A stretch of 64,000 nucleotides of DNA from Conexibacter sp. SYSU D00693 (GCF_017084525.1 NZ_CP070950.1:2976001-3040000); one strand, 5' to 3'. Positions 26,852-39,834 are shown, numbered from the stretch's first letter. The notes: generated by a model not told the origin, from the sequence alone. Numbers and translations: made by a program.

Positions 26852-27670
26852 ATGCGCCACGGCATCTTCCTCGCCCCGTTCGACGAGCTCGCCGACCCGC
26901 GGCTGCTGGCGGACCTCGCCGCGCGGGCGGAGGACCGGGGCTGGGACGGCGTCTTCCTGTGGGACCACACGATCTACCGCGACCCCGTCGTGGCCGTGCT
27001 CGACCCGTGGATCGCCATGGCGGCCATGGCGACGCGCACCTCGCGGATCCGGCTCGGCCCGCTCGTCACGCCGCTGGCGCGCCGGCGGCCCTGGAAGGTC
27101 GCCCGCGAGACCGCGGCGCTCGACCTGCTCAGCGACGGGCGGCTCACCCTGGGCGTCGGGCTCGGTGGCGACACCAGCGGCGAGCTCTCGGGCTTCGGAG
27201 AGGAGACCGACGACCGCGCCCGGGCCGCGCTGCTCGACGAGGCGCTCGCGGTCCTCGAGGTGTGCTGGAGCGGGGAGCCGACCGGCCACGAGGGCGAGCA
27301 CTTCCGCGTCCCGCCCCGCGCCTTCCTGCCCCGCCCCGTCCAGCGCCCACGGATCCCGATCTGGCTCGCGGCCCGCTACCCCAACCGCCGGCCGGTCCGG
27401 CGCGCCGCGCGCTTCGACGGGCTCTTCCCGATCGACCTCCCCGGGCCGGAGGGGCTCGAGGAGCTCCTGGACGTCGTCCGTGAGGAGCGCGGGAGCCTCG
27501 ACGGCTTCGACGTCGTCGCCGAGCGCGAGCCCGGCGCGGACCCCGAGCCGTGGGTGCAGGCGGGCGCGACCTGGGTGCTCGTGGACTTCGGGCGCACCCC
27601 GTCGCTCGCGCACGTCGAGGCGACCATCGACGCGGGCCCATGGAAGGTGCCTGGCACCTTCCATCCGTGA
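26852..27670 (+). CDS. LLM-class (F420/flavin-dependent) oxidoreductase
   Basis: The 272-residue TIM-barrel enzyme belongs to the luciferase-like monooxygenase family, which in actinobacteria often uses coenzyme F420. Diagnostic segments are AEDRGWDGVFLWDH (residues 26-39), RIRLGPLVTPLARRRPWKVA (about 65-84), ALDLLSDGRLTLGVGLGG and IPIWLAARYPNRRPVRRAAR. The substrate is unknown. The last codons (WKVPGTFHP) are encoded by a 23-bp palindromic repeat, which seems to have replaced the original 3' end. Confidence 0.88.
   Translation: MRHGIFLAPFDELADPRLLADLAARAEDRGWDGVFLWDHTIYRDPVVAVLDPWIAMAAMATRTSRIRLGPLVTPLARRRPWKVARETAALDLLSDGRLTLGVGLGGDTSGELSGFGEETDDRARAALLDEALAVLEVCWSGEPTGHEGEHFRVPPRAFLPRPVQRPRIPIWLAARYPNRRPVRRAARFDGLFPIDLPGPEGLEELLDVVREERGSLDGFDVVAEREPGADPEPWVQAGATWVLVDFGRTPSLAHVEATIDAGPWKVPGTFHP
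27641..27663. repeat. 23-bp perfect palindrome in the 3' end of the LLM gene
   Basis: TGGAAGGTGCC, one T, then GGCACCTTCCA. It belongs to the GGTGCCnGGCACC class of REP-like repeats and supplies the last codons before the stop. It also folds as a hairpin just before the terminator at 27676. Confidence 0.65.
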
Positions 27671-27675
27671 ACGAC

Positions 27676-27703
27676 GAAGGGCGCCCCGGTCGGGGCGCCC
27701 TTC
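27676..27703. terminator. Bidirectional terminator hairpin
   Basis: GAAGGGCGCCCC, loop GGTC, GGGGCGCCCTTC: a 12-bp perfect stem 5 bases after the LLM stop. It can also end transcription coming from the gyrA side. Confidence 0.7.
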
Positions 27704-27779
27704 GAACGACATCACTGGATGTGAACCTCGGCGCGACGGTCTAGCGGCCGGCAGGACCAAGTCCGGCATCACGCTGAGG

Positions 27780-27837
27780 GGTGGCCCGGTGTGGATTCGC
27801 TAGGCGGATCCAGCGACCGATCTAGCGACCGGCCACC
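27780..27837 (-). terminator. Structured hairpin overlapping the small-ORF stop
   Basis: GGTGGCC pairs with GGCCACC across 58 bases, and an inner TCGCTAG pairs with CTAGCGA. The stop codon of the candidate 15-residue ORF (27822-27824) lies in the inner arm. It may be a terminator or an RNA structure; it lacks a U-tract. Confidence 0.4.
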
Positions 27838-27869
27838 TCCAGGGTCCTACAAGGACTGTCACTGCTGAT
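27822..27869 (-). CDS. Candidate 15-residue ORF with extreme Shine-Dalgarno
   Basis: On the minus strand AGAAAGGAGGTGGTCC (complement of 27872-27887) matches 15 of 16 bases of the complement of the usual 16S rRNA 3' tail. GGAGG is followed after 8 bases by an in-frame ATC that opens a 15-codon frame reading (M/I)SSDSPCRTLEVAGR and ending in TAG. An in-frame GTG lies inside the ribosome site itself. An extended -10 (TGCTAGATT, 27899-27907) is correctly placed upstream. I do not recognise the peptide. It could be a leader peptide, a microprotein or a ribosome-binding RNA. Confidence 0.35.
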   Translation of the reverse strand: MSSDSPCRTLEVAGR

Positions 27870-27898
27870 ACGGACCACCTCCTTTCTCTGGTGAGCCC

Positions 27899-27907
27899 AA
27901 TCTAGCA
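27899..27907 (-). promoter_or_regulatory. Extended -10 promoter TGCTAGATT for the small ORF
   Basis: On the minus strand TGCTAGATT lies about 11 bases upstream of the AGAAAGGAGG site. It would give a leader of roughly 20-25 bases before the small ORF. No clear -35 is seen. Confidence 0.45.
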
Positions 27908-27961
27908 CCGCCTCGGACGGAACTCGACAGGTCACCGGTGCCAGGAGGCGGACCGTGGTCC

Positions 27962-30586
<2,625 letters not shown>

Positions 30587-30633
30587 CTCAGCCCTCCTGG
30601 GTCGTCGTCGTCATCGCGCGCGTCCCGCGCGCC

Positions 30634-33093
<2,460 letters not shown>

Positions 33094-33098
33094 TCAAG

Positions 33099-33138
33099 AC
33101 GCCCCGGTGCCAGGCCACGCAGGTCCGGTCCGGGGCGT
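33099..33138 (-). repeat. Inverted repeat in the gyrB leader
   Basis: ACGCCCCGG and CCGGGGCGT flank a 22-base loop, between the putative gyrB promoter and its GTG. It could be a leader hairpin affecting gyrB expression; no function is proven. Confidence 0.5.
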
Positions 33139-33154
33139 GCTTCTAGGTCCTCTG

Positions 33155-33160
33155 AGGATA
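33155..33160 (-). promoter_or_regulatory. -10 element (TATCCT) for gyrB-gyrA
   Basis: On the minus strand TATCCT lies 80 bases upstream of the gyrB GTG, just 3' of the GC/CA alternating tract at 33178-33222. No clear -35 hexamer is visible. Confidence 0.4.
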
Positions 33161-33177
33161 CCAGCGCGCATCCCCTA

Positions 33178-33222
33178 CCCGCGCGCGCACACGCGCGCGA
33201 GGGCGCACGCACGCGCGACGGG
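33178..33222. other. Alternating purine-pyrimidine tract (Z-DNA prone)
   Basis: Long runs of CG and CA/TG dinucleotides (CGCGCGCGCACACGCGCGCG, then GCACGCACGCGCG) lie upstream of the gyrB promoter. Such sequence can flip to Z-DNA under negative supercoiling, which would be a plausible input to gyrase gene control (inference). Confidence 0.4.
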
Positions 33223-33261
33223 GGTGTGACGGCTCTGCGCCGACCTCGCGGCGGAGGTGCG

Positions 33262-33585
33262 TCAGCCCTTCCTGGCCCAGGACCGAGCCGGCGCGGCCTG
33301 GCAGCGCAGGCGGTTCACCCGCTCGCCGCCGAGCGCCCGGTTGAGCGCCACCACGAGCTCGGGGGCCATGAGGTCGAGCTCCTGCGCCCACACCGCCGAC
33401 GAGCAGGTGACGGTGACGACGCCGTCGCGCTCGGCGGTCGGCTCCGCCTGCGCGGCGACCGCGTCGCCGACCGCGTCGGCCCACACCCGCTGGATCGCCG
33501 CCAGGCCGGTGGCCGGCGCGAGCTGCTCCGCGAGGCCCTCGACGGCCGAGGCGATCGACCGGGGCGCACGACGCCGCTGGGCCAC
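33262..33585 (-). CDS. DUF721 / DciA-like protein
   Basis: The 107-residue protein belongs to DUF721, usually found between recF and gyrB in actinobacteria. The family includes DciA, a replicative-helicase loader or operator. Typical features: WADAVGDAVAAQAEPTAERD, then VTVTCSSAVWAQELDLMAP and a C-terminal basic LNRALGGERVNRLR. GTG start directly abuts the recF stop (TAGGTG). Helicase loading is inferred from the family and location. Confidence 0.85.
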   Translation of the reverse strand: MAQRRRAPRSIASAVEGLAEQLAPATGLAAIQRVWADAVGDAVAAQAEPTAERDGVVTVTCSSAVWAQELDLMAPELVVALNRALGGERVNRLRCQAAPARSWARKG

Positions 33586-34710
33586 CTAGGCGGCCTCCTG
33601 CGCCGCGTCGTCGCCGGCCGAGGCCAGGACCGCCCCGTCGCGCACCGCGAGCCGCACGACGCCCGCGCGGGCCGCATGCGGCACGTGCGCGAGGTCGGTG
33701 GTGGTGACGAGCGCCTGCCCGCCGTCGTCGAGGCGGGCGACGAGCCGCTCGCGGCGCTCCGCGTCGAGCTCGCTCATCACGTCGTCGAGCAGCAGGAGCG
33801 GCGGAGCGCCCCGCTCCTGGGCCAGCACCTCGCGCTCGCCGAGCAGCAGGGCGAGGAGCGCCAGGCGCTGCTCGCCCTGGGAGCCGAACGAGCGCAGCTC
33901 GCGCCCGTCGCGCTCGAGAGCGACGTCGTCGCGGTGCGGGCCGTGCTGGGTGAAGCCGCGCTCGAGGTCCGACGCACGGCGCTCGGCGAGCTCCGCGGCC
34001 AGCTCGTCCGGCGTCGCGGCCTTCGTGCGCGGCTTGTGGCGCGCGCGGGCCTCTCCGCGCAGCCCGAGCTCCCGCGCCGCGGCGGCGAACGGCTCGGCGA
34101 CCGCCTCGAGGGCCCTGGCCCGGTCGTCGCGCAGCGCGATGCCGTGGCGCGCGAGCTCCGCGTCCCACGCGTCGAGGGCGCTGGCGCTCGACCGGCCGGC
34201 CCGGACCCGCGCGACCAGCGCGTTGCGCTGCGCGAGCGCCTGGCCGTACGCGCGCCGGGTCGCCGACCGCGCCGGCCACAGCGCCGCCACGAGCTGGTCG
34301 ACGTGCGAGCGGCGCAGCGCCGGCGGGCCCTTCACGAGCTCCAGGCGGTCGGGGAGGAAGACGGAGACCAGCGGCCGCGCCGGCGAGTCCGACAGCCGCT
34401 CCACCGGTGCGCCGTCGACCTTCATCCGCTTGGCCTCGCCCGGCTGGAAGCCGACGCTGAGCTCGTGGCGATCGCCCTCCGCGTCGACCGTCGTCACCTC
34501 CACGCGCGTCGTCCCCGCGTCGAAGCGCACGACGTCGCGCTCGTTCGAGGTCCGGCAGGAGCGGCCGGTGCAGCCGAAGTACAGTGCCTCGAGCAGGTTC
34601 GTCTTGCCGGCGCCGTTGTCGCCGTGCACGACGGTCAGCGCCCGGCCCAGCGCGACGTCCGCGGCCGCGTACGTCCGGAAGTCCCGGAGCCTGAGCCGCT
34701 CGACCAGCAC
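33586..34710 (-). CDS. recF: DNA replication/repair protein RecF
   Basis: The 374-residue SMC-like ATPase loads RecA at gaps. Walker A GDNGAGKTNLLEALYFG at about residues 30-46, signature SFGSQGEQRLALLALLLGE near 280-298, Walker B LLLLDDVMSELDAERRERL. The N-terminal LRLRDFRTYA is typical. GTG start 9 bases after dnaN, in the usual dnaN-recF-DUF721-gyrB order. Confidence 0.96.
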   Translation of the reverse strand: MLVERLRLRDFRTYAAADVALGRALTVVHGDNGAGKTNLLEALYFGCTGRSCRTSNERDVVRFDAGTTRVEVTTVDAEGDRHELSVGFQPGEAKRMKVDGAPVERLSDSPARPLVSVFLPDRLELVKGPPALRRSHVDQLVAALWPARSATRRAYGQALAQRNALVARVRAGRSSASALDAWDAELARHGIALRDDRARALEAVAEPFAAAARELGLRGEARARHKPRTKAATPDELAAELAERRASDLERGFTQHGPHRDDVALERDGRELRSFGSQGEQRLALLALLLGEREVLAQERGAPPLLLLDDVMSELDAERRERLVARLDDGGQALVTTTDLAHVPHAARAGVVRLAVRDGAVLASAGDDAAQEAA

Positions 34711-34719
34711 GCGCCCGCG

Positions 34720-35835
34720 CTAGACGTTCAGCCGGATCGGCATGATCAGGTAGAGGAACCCGCTGCCGTCGGCGCTCTCGATGAGGCCCGGGCGCAGCGG
34801 GCTGATGAGCTTCAGCAGCAGGTCGTCGCCGCCGAGGCTGTCCAGGCCGTCGCGCAGGAACTCCGGGTTGAAGCCGATCTCGAAGGCCTCGCCCTGGAAC
34901 GGCACGGGCAGCGGCTCGCGTGCCTCTCCGACGTCCGGCGTCTGCGCCGACACGACGAGCTCGCCGTCGGAGAACGACAGCCGCAGCGGCGCGTTCTTCT
35001 GGGCCATGAGCGAGATGCGGCGCACGACGCCGCCCAGCTCCTCGCCGGAGATCCGCAGCTCGTGCTCGAAGGCCTCGGGCAGCAGCTGGCGGTAGTTCGG
35101 GAACTGGCCGTCGATGAGGCGCGAGGAGAGCACGACGCCGCCGGCCTCGAAGACGACCTGGTTGGCGCGCACGCCGACGCGGATCTCCTCCGCGCCCGTG
35201 GCCGCGGTGACCGACCGCAGCTCGTCGAGCGCGCGCGCCGGCACGTTGGCCTCGAAGCCGCCCTCGAGCGGCGTCTCGAGCGCGGTCTCCTTCACCGACA
35301 GGCGGTAGGAGTCCGTGGCCACCATCCGCAGCTCGGCGCCCTGGGCGGAGACGAGGATGCCGGTGAGGATCGGCCGCGTCTCGTCGCGCGAGGCCGAGCG
35401 CGAGACCTTCTCGATCGTCTCGACGAACGCGGCGGACGGGACCGTGACGACCGTGTCGCCGCCCGGCTCGGGCAGCGTCGGGAAGTCCTCGGCGCGCAGC
35501 GTGCGCAGGTCGAAGCGCGCATCGCCGGCGGCGAGCTCCACGTCGCCCTGCTCCGGGCGCAGCTCGAGCGACACCGAGCCGCCGACGTCCTTGAGGTTGC
35601 GCGCGACGTCGAGGAACAGCCGCGCGGGCAGGACGACGGTGCCTTCACGCACGACGTCGGCCGAGAGCGGGACGCGCAGGCCGACCTCCATGTCCGTGGC
35701 GCGGAGCTCCACGCCGCCGGTGGTGGCGACGACCTGCACGCCGGACAGGGCCTGGACGGCGCTGCGCGTCGACGCGACCCGCGCGACGGACTGCAGCTGG
35801 GTGAGCAGGTCACCGCTCGACGTCGAGAGCTTCAC
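34720..35835 (-). CDS. dnaN: DNA polymerase III beta subunit (sliding clamp)
   Basis: The 371-residue clamp holds the polymerase on DNA. Three repeated clamp folds; visible family segments are ALSGVQVVATTGGVELRATD, RPILTGILVSAQGAELRMVA and TDSYRLSVKE. The C-terminus YLIMPIRLNV corresponds to the conserved MPMRL end that lines the partner-binding pocket. GTG start. It follows dnaA by 115 bases. Confidence 0.97.
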   Translation of the reverse strand: MKLSTSSGDLLTQLQSVARVASTRSAVQALSGVQVVATTGGVELRATDMEVGLRVPLSADVVREGTVVLPARLFLDVARNLKDVGGSVSLELRPEQGDVELAAGDARFDLRTLRAEDFPTLPEPGGDTVVTVPSAAFVETIEKVSRSASRDETRPILTGILVSAQGAELRMVATDSYRLSVKETALETPLEGGFEANVPARALDELRSVTAATGAEEIRVGVRANQVVFEAGGVVLSSRLIDGQFPNYRQLLPEAFEHELRISGEELGGVVRRISLMAQKNAPLRLSFSDGELVVSAQTPDVGEAREPLPVPFQGEAFEIGFNPEFLRDGLDSLGGDDLLLKLISPLRPGLIESADGSGFLYLIMPIRLNV

Positions 35836-35950
35836 GACTTCAAGACCTCACAGGAGAGGAAGGAGGAGTAGGGGCTGTGCACTTGTGGACAGCGGCGCGA
35901 AAGGCCGGAAGGTGCGGGGTGGTCGTGCACATGCGCGACGGTGGAGTGTG
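35836..35950. other. dnaA-dnaN intergenic gap with one DnaA-box-like site
   Basis: Only 115 bases long. One near-consensus DnaA box (TGTGGACAG, 35884-35892, 8 of 9 to TGTGGACAA) is visible and there is no AT-rich unwinding stretch. In many actinobacteria this gap holds a large oriC with many boxes; here it is too short and sparse for that. Confidence 0.5.
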
Positions 35951-37393
35951 TCATCCGGCCCGGTCGGCACCGTGGCGCAGGAGCTCCTCGGTCAAGGCCC
36001 GAACGGCGTCGTGCGCCTCGGGGTCCTTGGCCAGGCGCTCCGCGGTGCGGCGGCAGGCGTGCAGGACGGTCGTGTGGTCGCGCCCGCCGAAGGAGCGCCC
36101 GATGCGCGGCAGCGACTCGGCGGTGTGCTCGCGCGCGAGGAACATGGCGACCTGGCGGGGCCAGGCGACGCGGGCGGCGCGGCTCGTGGACAGCAGCTCG
36201 TCGCGCGTGAGGCCGAACGCCTCGCAGGTCAGCTCCTGGATGCGCTCGACGGTGATGGTGGGGGCCGAGCCGACCGCGCCGGCAGCGCCGGCGCTCGTCC
36301 CCGGCCGGTGGTCGGGCCCGTAGAGCCCCTCGAGGACCCGCTCGGCCAGGGCGAGGTCGATGTCGCAGTCCTGGAGGGAGGCGAAGGCCACGACGCGGAT
36401 GAGCGCGCCTTCCAGCGCGCGCACGTTGCCGGCGATGCGCTCGGCGAGGAGCTCGAGCACGCCCTCGCCCACCTCGACGCCGTCGTGGTGCGCGCGCTTG
36501 CGCAGGACCGCCAGGCGGGTGACGGCGTCGGGCGGGCGCATGTCGGTGACCAGGCCGGCCGCGAAGCGCTCGCGCAGGCGCTCCTCGACGCGCTCGAGGT
36601 CGTGGGGCAGCCGGTCGGCGGTCAGGACGAGCTGGCTGCCGACCTCGAGCAGCGCGTTGATCGTGTGGAAGAGCTCCTCCTCCGTGCGCACCTTCTCGGC
36701 CAGGAACTGCACGTCGTCGACGAGCAGGACGTCCGCGCGGCGGTAGCGGTCCTTGAAGGCGGCCATGTCGCCGCGCTGGATCGAGGCGACGAAGTCGTTC
36801 GTGAAGGCCTCGACGGTGGTGCAGCGGACGGTGAGCCCGCCGCCGTAGGCCTTGACGTAGTTGCCGATGGCGTGGAGCAGGTGCGTCTTGCCGACGCCGG
36901 GCGGGCCGTGGAGGAAGAGCGGGTTGTAGGCCTGGCCCGGCAGCTCGGCCACGGCCAGCGCGGCGGCATGGGCGAAGCGGTTGGCCTCGCCGATGACGAA
37001 CTGCTCGAAGGTCCAGCGCGGGTTGAGGCGCGTGTCGGGCGTGCGCGGGGGCTCGGCGGGCGGCTGAGCGGCGGCGCGGGCGCCCCGGCGTCCCGCACCG
37101 GCCGTGCCATGCCGTGCCGTGGCTCCCGGCGTCGCGCCGCGCGCGTCCAGCGCCTGGACCGCGACCTTGACGTCGGGGCCGAGCACGGCGGCGGCGGCCC
37201 GGTCCAGCGCCCCCGCGAGGCGGGTGGCCACCCACGAGCGGACGTCCTCGGGCGCGAGGAGCAGCAGCGTCCCGTCGTCGGTCGGCGGGCCCGGCTGCAG
37301 CGGCGCGAGCCAGACGTCGAACTGCCGGTCGCCGACGAGGCGGCGCAGCTCCGCCTGCATGAGCGGCCAGGCTGAAGCGGCGTCGGGCGTCAC
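35951..37393 (-). CDS. dnaA: Chromosomal replication initiator DnaA
   Basis: The 480-residue initiator. Domain I about 1-85, Ala/Pro-rich linker domain II (85-130), AAA+ domain III from WTFEQFVIGEANRFAHAAAL with Walker A GPPGVGKTHLLHAIG and Walker B VLLVDDVQFLAEK. Domain IV helix-turn-helix at the C-terminus reads VAMFLAREHTAESLPRIGRS then FGGRDHTTVLHA, the DnaA-box-binding signature. GTG start. A TAGGTT -10 lies about 100 bases upstream. Confidence 0.97.
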   Translation of the reverse strand: MTPDAASAWPLMQAELRRLVGDRQFDVWLAPLQPGPPTDDGTLLLLAPEDVRSWVATRLAGALDRAAAAVLGPDVKVAVQALDARGATPGATARHGTAGAGRRGARAAAQPPAEPPRTPDTRLNPRWTFEQFVIGEANRFAHAAALAVAELPGQAYNPLFLHGPPGVGKTHLLHAIGNYVKAYGGGLTVRCTTVEAFTNDFVASIQRGDMAAFKDRYRRADVLLVDDVQFLAEKVRTEEELFHTINALLEVGSQLVLTADRLPHDLERVEERLRERFAAGLVTDMRPPDAVTRLAVLRKRAHHDGVEVGEGVLELLAERIAGNVRALEGALIRVVAFASLQDCDIDLALAERVLEGLYGPDHRPGTSAGAAGAVGSAPTITVERIQELTCEAFGLTRDELLSTSRAARVAWPRQVAMFLAREHTAESLPRIGRSFGGRDHTTVLHACRRTAERLAKDPEAHDAVRALTEELLRHGADRAG

Positions 37394-37493
37394 GGCAGGG
37401 GTCTTCGGCTCCTCGGTGGGAGAGGGTGCGGCGATGTGCGGAGGTGGCCTGCGGGGGCGCCGGTGTGGCGTCGCCTCCCGCGGCGGTTGAGCG

Positions 37494-37499
37494 AACCTA
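37494..37499 (-). promoter_or_regulatory. -10 element (TGC-TAGGTT) for dnaA
   Basis: Minus-strand TAGGTT preceded by TGC (extended -10), about 100 bases before the dnaA GTG. Confidence 0.4.
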
Positions 37500-37586
37500 G
37501 CAGAGCGCGGACGGCCTCAGACGGCCTCGGGGACGTGGCTGGCACGCACTTGCCGCATCTGCCGGAAATCGGTTCGCCCACAGCCC

Positions 37587-37627
37587 TGTGGATGCCGTCC
37601 GGTGGCTGTGCATGAGCCTGTGGAGGA
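37587..37627 (+). other. Cluster of three degenerate DnaA boxes
   Basis: TGTGGATGC (37587-37595), TGTGCATGA (37607-37615) and TGTGGAGGA (37619-37627), each 2-3 mismatches from TGTGGATAA, in the same direction at 20- and 12-base spacing. A CCCACAG lies just before. It is a candidate initiation site between dnaA and rpmH. Confidence 0.4.
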
Positions 37628-37650
37628 CGGCATCGCGGCGCCCGGCGCGC

Positions 37651-37656
37651 TACCAT
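37651..37656 (+). promoter_or_regulatory. -10 element (TACCAT) for rpmH
   Basis: TACCAT lies 40 bases before the rpmH ATG, downstream of the DnaA-box cluster. Confidence 0.4.
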
Positions 37657-37696
37657 GCCGGGCCGCCGTCCGACCCGACGACGGCCACCACCTGCC

Positions 37697-37831
37697 ATGA
37701 AGCGCACCTACCAGCCCAAGAAGCGCAAGCGCGCTCGCACCCACGGCTTCCGCGCCCGCATGCAGACGCGCGCCGGCCAGCTCACGCTCAAGCGCCGCCG
37801 CGCGAAGGGCCGCAAGCGCCTCACGGTCTAG
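37697..37831 (+). CDS. rpmH: 50S ribosomal protein L34
   Basis: The 44-residue protein reads [20 protein letters not shown] then RMQTRAGQ and a basic [13 protein letters not shown] tail, diagnostic of L34. It is the first gene of the rightward rpmH-rnpA-yidD-yidC-khpB-rsmG cluster. Very basic, binds 23S rRNA. Confidence 0.98.
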   Translation: MKRTYQPKKRKRARTHGFRARMQTRAGQLTLKRRRAKGRKRLTV

Positions 37832-37836
37832 CGCCC

Positions 37837-38247
37837 GTGCCCGGGCTGCCGCGTCCGTCCGGCCGCCGCCCGAAGAAGGGGCGGCTGTCGCGCAGCGCGG
37901 AGTTCGAGCGGGTCTACCGCCAGGGCCGCTCCTACGGGAACCGGCACCTGGTCCTCCACACCTTCCCGCGCGGCGACGCCGGGACGCTCGAGGCGACGCC
38001 GCGCCTCGGCCTGTCCGTCTCGCGCAAGGTCGGCGGTGCCGTCGACCGCAACAAGGTCAAGCGCCTCCTGCGCGAGGCGTTCGCGACGGAGTCCGAGCGC
38101 CTGCCCGCCGACAGCGACGTCGTCGTGGTCGCCCGGCCCGAGGCGCTCGAGCTCGCCGAGCGCGAGGGCCTCGAGGGCCTGCGCCGCGAGCTCGCCGAGC
38201 TGGTCGACAAGGCCGCGGCGGCCGCGGGCCAGCGCCCCGCGGCGTGA
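37837..38247 (+). CDS. rnpA: Ribonuclease P protein component
   Basis: The 136-residue protein partner of the RNase P ribozyme in 5' tRNA maturation. N-terminal [18 protein letters not shown] and the RNR-type motif [20 protein letters not shown] at about residues 61-80. The GTG start 5 bases after rpmH gives a 15-residue basic extension. Its stop overlaps yidD (GTGA). Confidence 0.94.
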   Translation: MPGLPRPSGRRPKKGRLSRSAEFERVYRQGRSYGNRHLVLHTFPRGDAGTLEATPRLGLSVSRKVGGAVDRNKVKRLLREAFATESERLPADSDVVVVARPEALELAEREGLEGLRRELAELVDKAAAAAGQRPAA

Positions 38248-38513
38248 GCGTCCTGCGGGCCGTCGCTGTCGCGCCGATCCGCCTGTACCAGCGGGCCCTC
38301 TCGCCGCTCCTCGGCAACCGCTGCCGGTACTACCCCAGCTGCTCGGAGTACGCCGTCCAGGCCATCGAGCGGTACGGCATACTCCGCGGCCTGGTCCTGG
38401 CCGCGTGGCGGGTCCTGCGGTGCAACCCGTGGAGCCACGGCGGAGTCGACCACCTCGACGACCAACGCCTGTTCCGGCCGCGCCCCGGCGCCGCCGACCT
38501 CCCCAACTCATGA
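38244..38513 (+). CDS. yidD: Membrane protein insertion efficiency factor YidD
   Basis: The 89-residue protein has the YidD pattern: an N-terminal amphipathic helix ([20 protein letters not shown]), the [19 protein letters not shown] core and [16 protein letters not shown]. It aids insertion by YidC at the membrane. GTG start inside the rnpA stop; its TGA overlaps the yidC ATG. Confidence 0.95.
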   Translation: MSVLRAVAVAPIRLYQRALSPLLGNRCRYYPSCSEYAVQAIERYGILRGLVLAAWRVLRCNPWSHGGVDHLDDQRLFRPRPGAADLPNS

Positions 38514-39358
38514 TCCTCGCGAACATCCTCCAGCCGCTGGTCGACGCGTTCAACGCCGTCATCAAGGCCTTCCACGACACGCTCGGCATCAGCTGGGGCC
38601 TGTCGATCATCCTGCTGACGATCTGCGTCCGCCTGCTGCTCGTGCCGCTGGCGGTGAAGCAGTTCAAGTCGATGCAGGGGCTCCAGCGCATCGCGCCGGA
38701 GCTCAAGAAGCTGCAGGAGAAGTACAAGGACGACAAGCAGCGCCTCCAGCAGGAGACCATGCGCTTCTACCAGGAGCACAAGGTCAACCCGTTCGCCTCC
38801 TGCCTGCCGCTCCTCGCCCAGCTGCCGGTCTTCTTCGCGCTGTTCTACGCGCTGCGCACCGACCTGCGCGAGGACATGTGCCAGCAGACGCTCAAGCCCT
38901 GCGGCGAGGTCCCCGGCGACTGGGGCGAGGGCTTCCTCTTCATCCCGGACATCACCGACAAGGCGACCGGGGGCGTGCTCATCGCGCTCATCGCGCTGTA
39001 CGTCGGCTCGCAGCTGCTCTCGTCGCTGCTGATGATGACGCCGACGACGGACCGCAACCAGAAGATCATCTTCCTGGCGCTGCCGTTCTTCTTCACGCTC
39101 TTCATCTTCAACTTCCCGGCCGGCCTGATCATGTACTGGATCACCACGAACCTGTGGACGATCGTGCAGCAGCGCACCATCCGCCGGGTCGTCGGGACGC
39201 TCCCGCCGCTGGAGATCCCGGACGAGCCGGAGAAGCCCACGCGGGGTGGCGCCCGGCGCCCGGCCGCTGCCGCGGCGACCGCCGCCGGTGGCTCGGCCAA
39301 GGCCCCGCCGCCGCCCCCGCGACGCAAGCGCAAGCAGCGCTCGGGCCGGAGGCGCTAG
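38510..39358 (+). CDS. yidC: Membrane protein insertase YidC
   Basis: The 282-residue Oxa1/YidC insertase lacks the large periplasmic domain, as in Gram-positive forms. Five membrane segments: one near residues 28-48 ([20 protein letters not shown], with the conserved Arg of the hydrophilic groove), then others at about 100-116, 155-175, 190-206 and 210-222. A basic, Pro-rich tail (about 240-282) probably contacts ribosomes. ATG overlaps the yidD stop. Confidence 0.95.
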   Translation: MILANILQPLVDAFNAVIKAFHDTLGISWGLSIILLTICVRLLLVPLAVKQFKSMQGLQRIAPELKKLQEKYKDDKQRLQQETMRFYQEHKVNPFASCLPLLAQLPVFFALFYALRTDLREDMCQQTLKPCGEVPGDWGEGFLFIPDITDKATGGVLIALIALYVGSQLLSSLLMMTPTTDRNQKIIFLALPFFFTLFIFNFPAGLIMYWITTNLWTIVQQRTIRRVVGTLPPLEIPDEPEKPTRGGARRPAAAAATAAGGSAKAPPPPPRRKRKQRSGRRR

Positions 39359-39360
39359 GC

Positions 39361-39819
39361 ATGGCCGATCACCAGGAGGAGCAGCTGCGCGAGCTGCTGG
39401 ACCACGTCGTCGGAGGCCTGGGCCTCGAGGCGACGGTGCAGGTGGACGTCGACGACGAGGAGATCGTCGGCGTGCTCGAGGGCGACGACCTCGGGATCTT
39501 CATCGGGCGCCACGGCGCGACGATCGAGGCGGTGCAGCACCTGGCCCAGCGGATCCTGCTGTCCGATCCGTCCGCCCCGCGCCGACGGATCGTGGTGGAC
39601 GCGGCGGGCTACCGCGCCCGTCGCCGCGAGGCGCTGCAGAAGCAGGCCGACCAGGCTGCCGCCGAGGCGCTGCGCTTCGACCGCGCCGTCGCGCTGGATG
39701 CGATGACGGCCAGCGAGCGCAAGCTCGTGCACGAGCACCTGCGCGACCGAGACGACCTCGAGACGTACTCCGAGGGGGAGGAGCCGGACCGGCACCTCGT
39801 CATCGCTCCCGCGAAGTAG
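39361..39819 (+). CDS. khpB: KhpB/Jag RNA-binding protein (KH-R3H)
   Basis: The 152-residue protein has a KH domain with the GxxG-like GIFIGRHGATIEAVQHLAQR (about 46-65). It ends with an R3H domain (MTASERKLVHEHLRD near 117-131, then YSEGEEPDRHLVIAP). The N-terminal Jag_N module of many homologues is absent. It is an RNA chaperone linked to division and wall control in Gram-positives. Starts 2 bases after yidC and is followed by a terminator overlapping parS. Confidence 0.93.
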   Translation: MADHQEEQLRELLDHVVGGLGLEATVQVDVDDEEIVGVLEGDDLGIFIGRHGATIEAVQHLAQRILLSDPSAPRRRIVVDAAGYRARRREALQKQADQAAAEALRFDRAVALDAMTASERKLVHEHLRDRDDLETYSEGEEPDRHLVIAPAK

Positions 39820-39834
39820 TCGCGGGAGACACCC

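Larger units (their letters stand above)
37394..37696. other. dnaA-rpmH intergenic region, probable oriC
   Basis: 303 bases between divergent dnaA and rpmH. It contains the dnaA -10 (37494-37499, minus strand), three same-direction degenerate DnaA boxes in 37587-37627 and the rpmH -10 (TACCAT, 37651-37656). Genes on either side point outward, so an origin here would place all of them on leading strands. There is no strongly AT-rich element. Confidence 0.5.

Noticed and set aside
27871-27887. Plus-strand GGACCACCTCCTTTCT looks like the 3' end of 16S rRNA
   Set aside because: Only about 15 bases match and nothing upstream resembles 16S; it reads better as a minus-strand ribosome-binding sequence.
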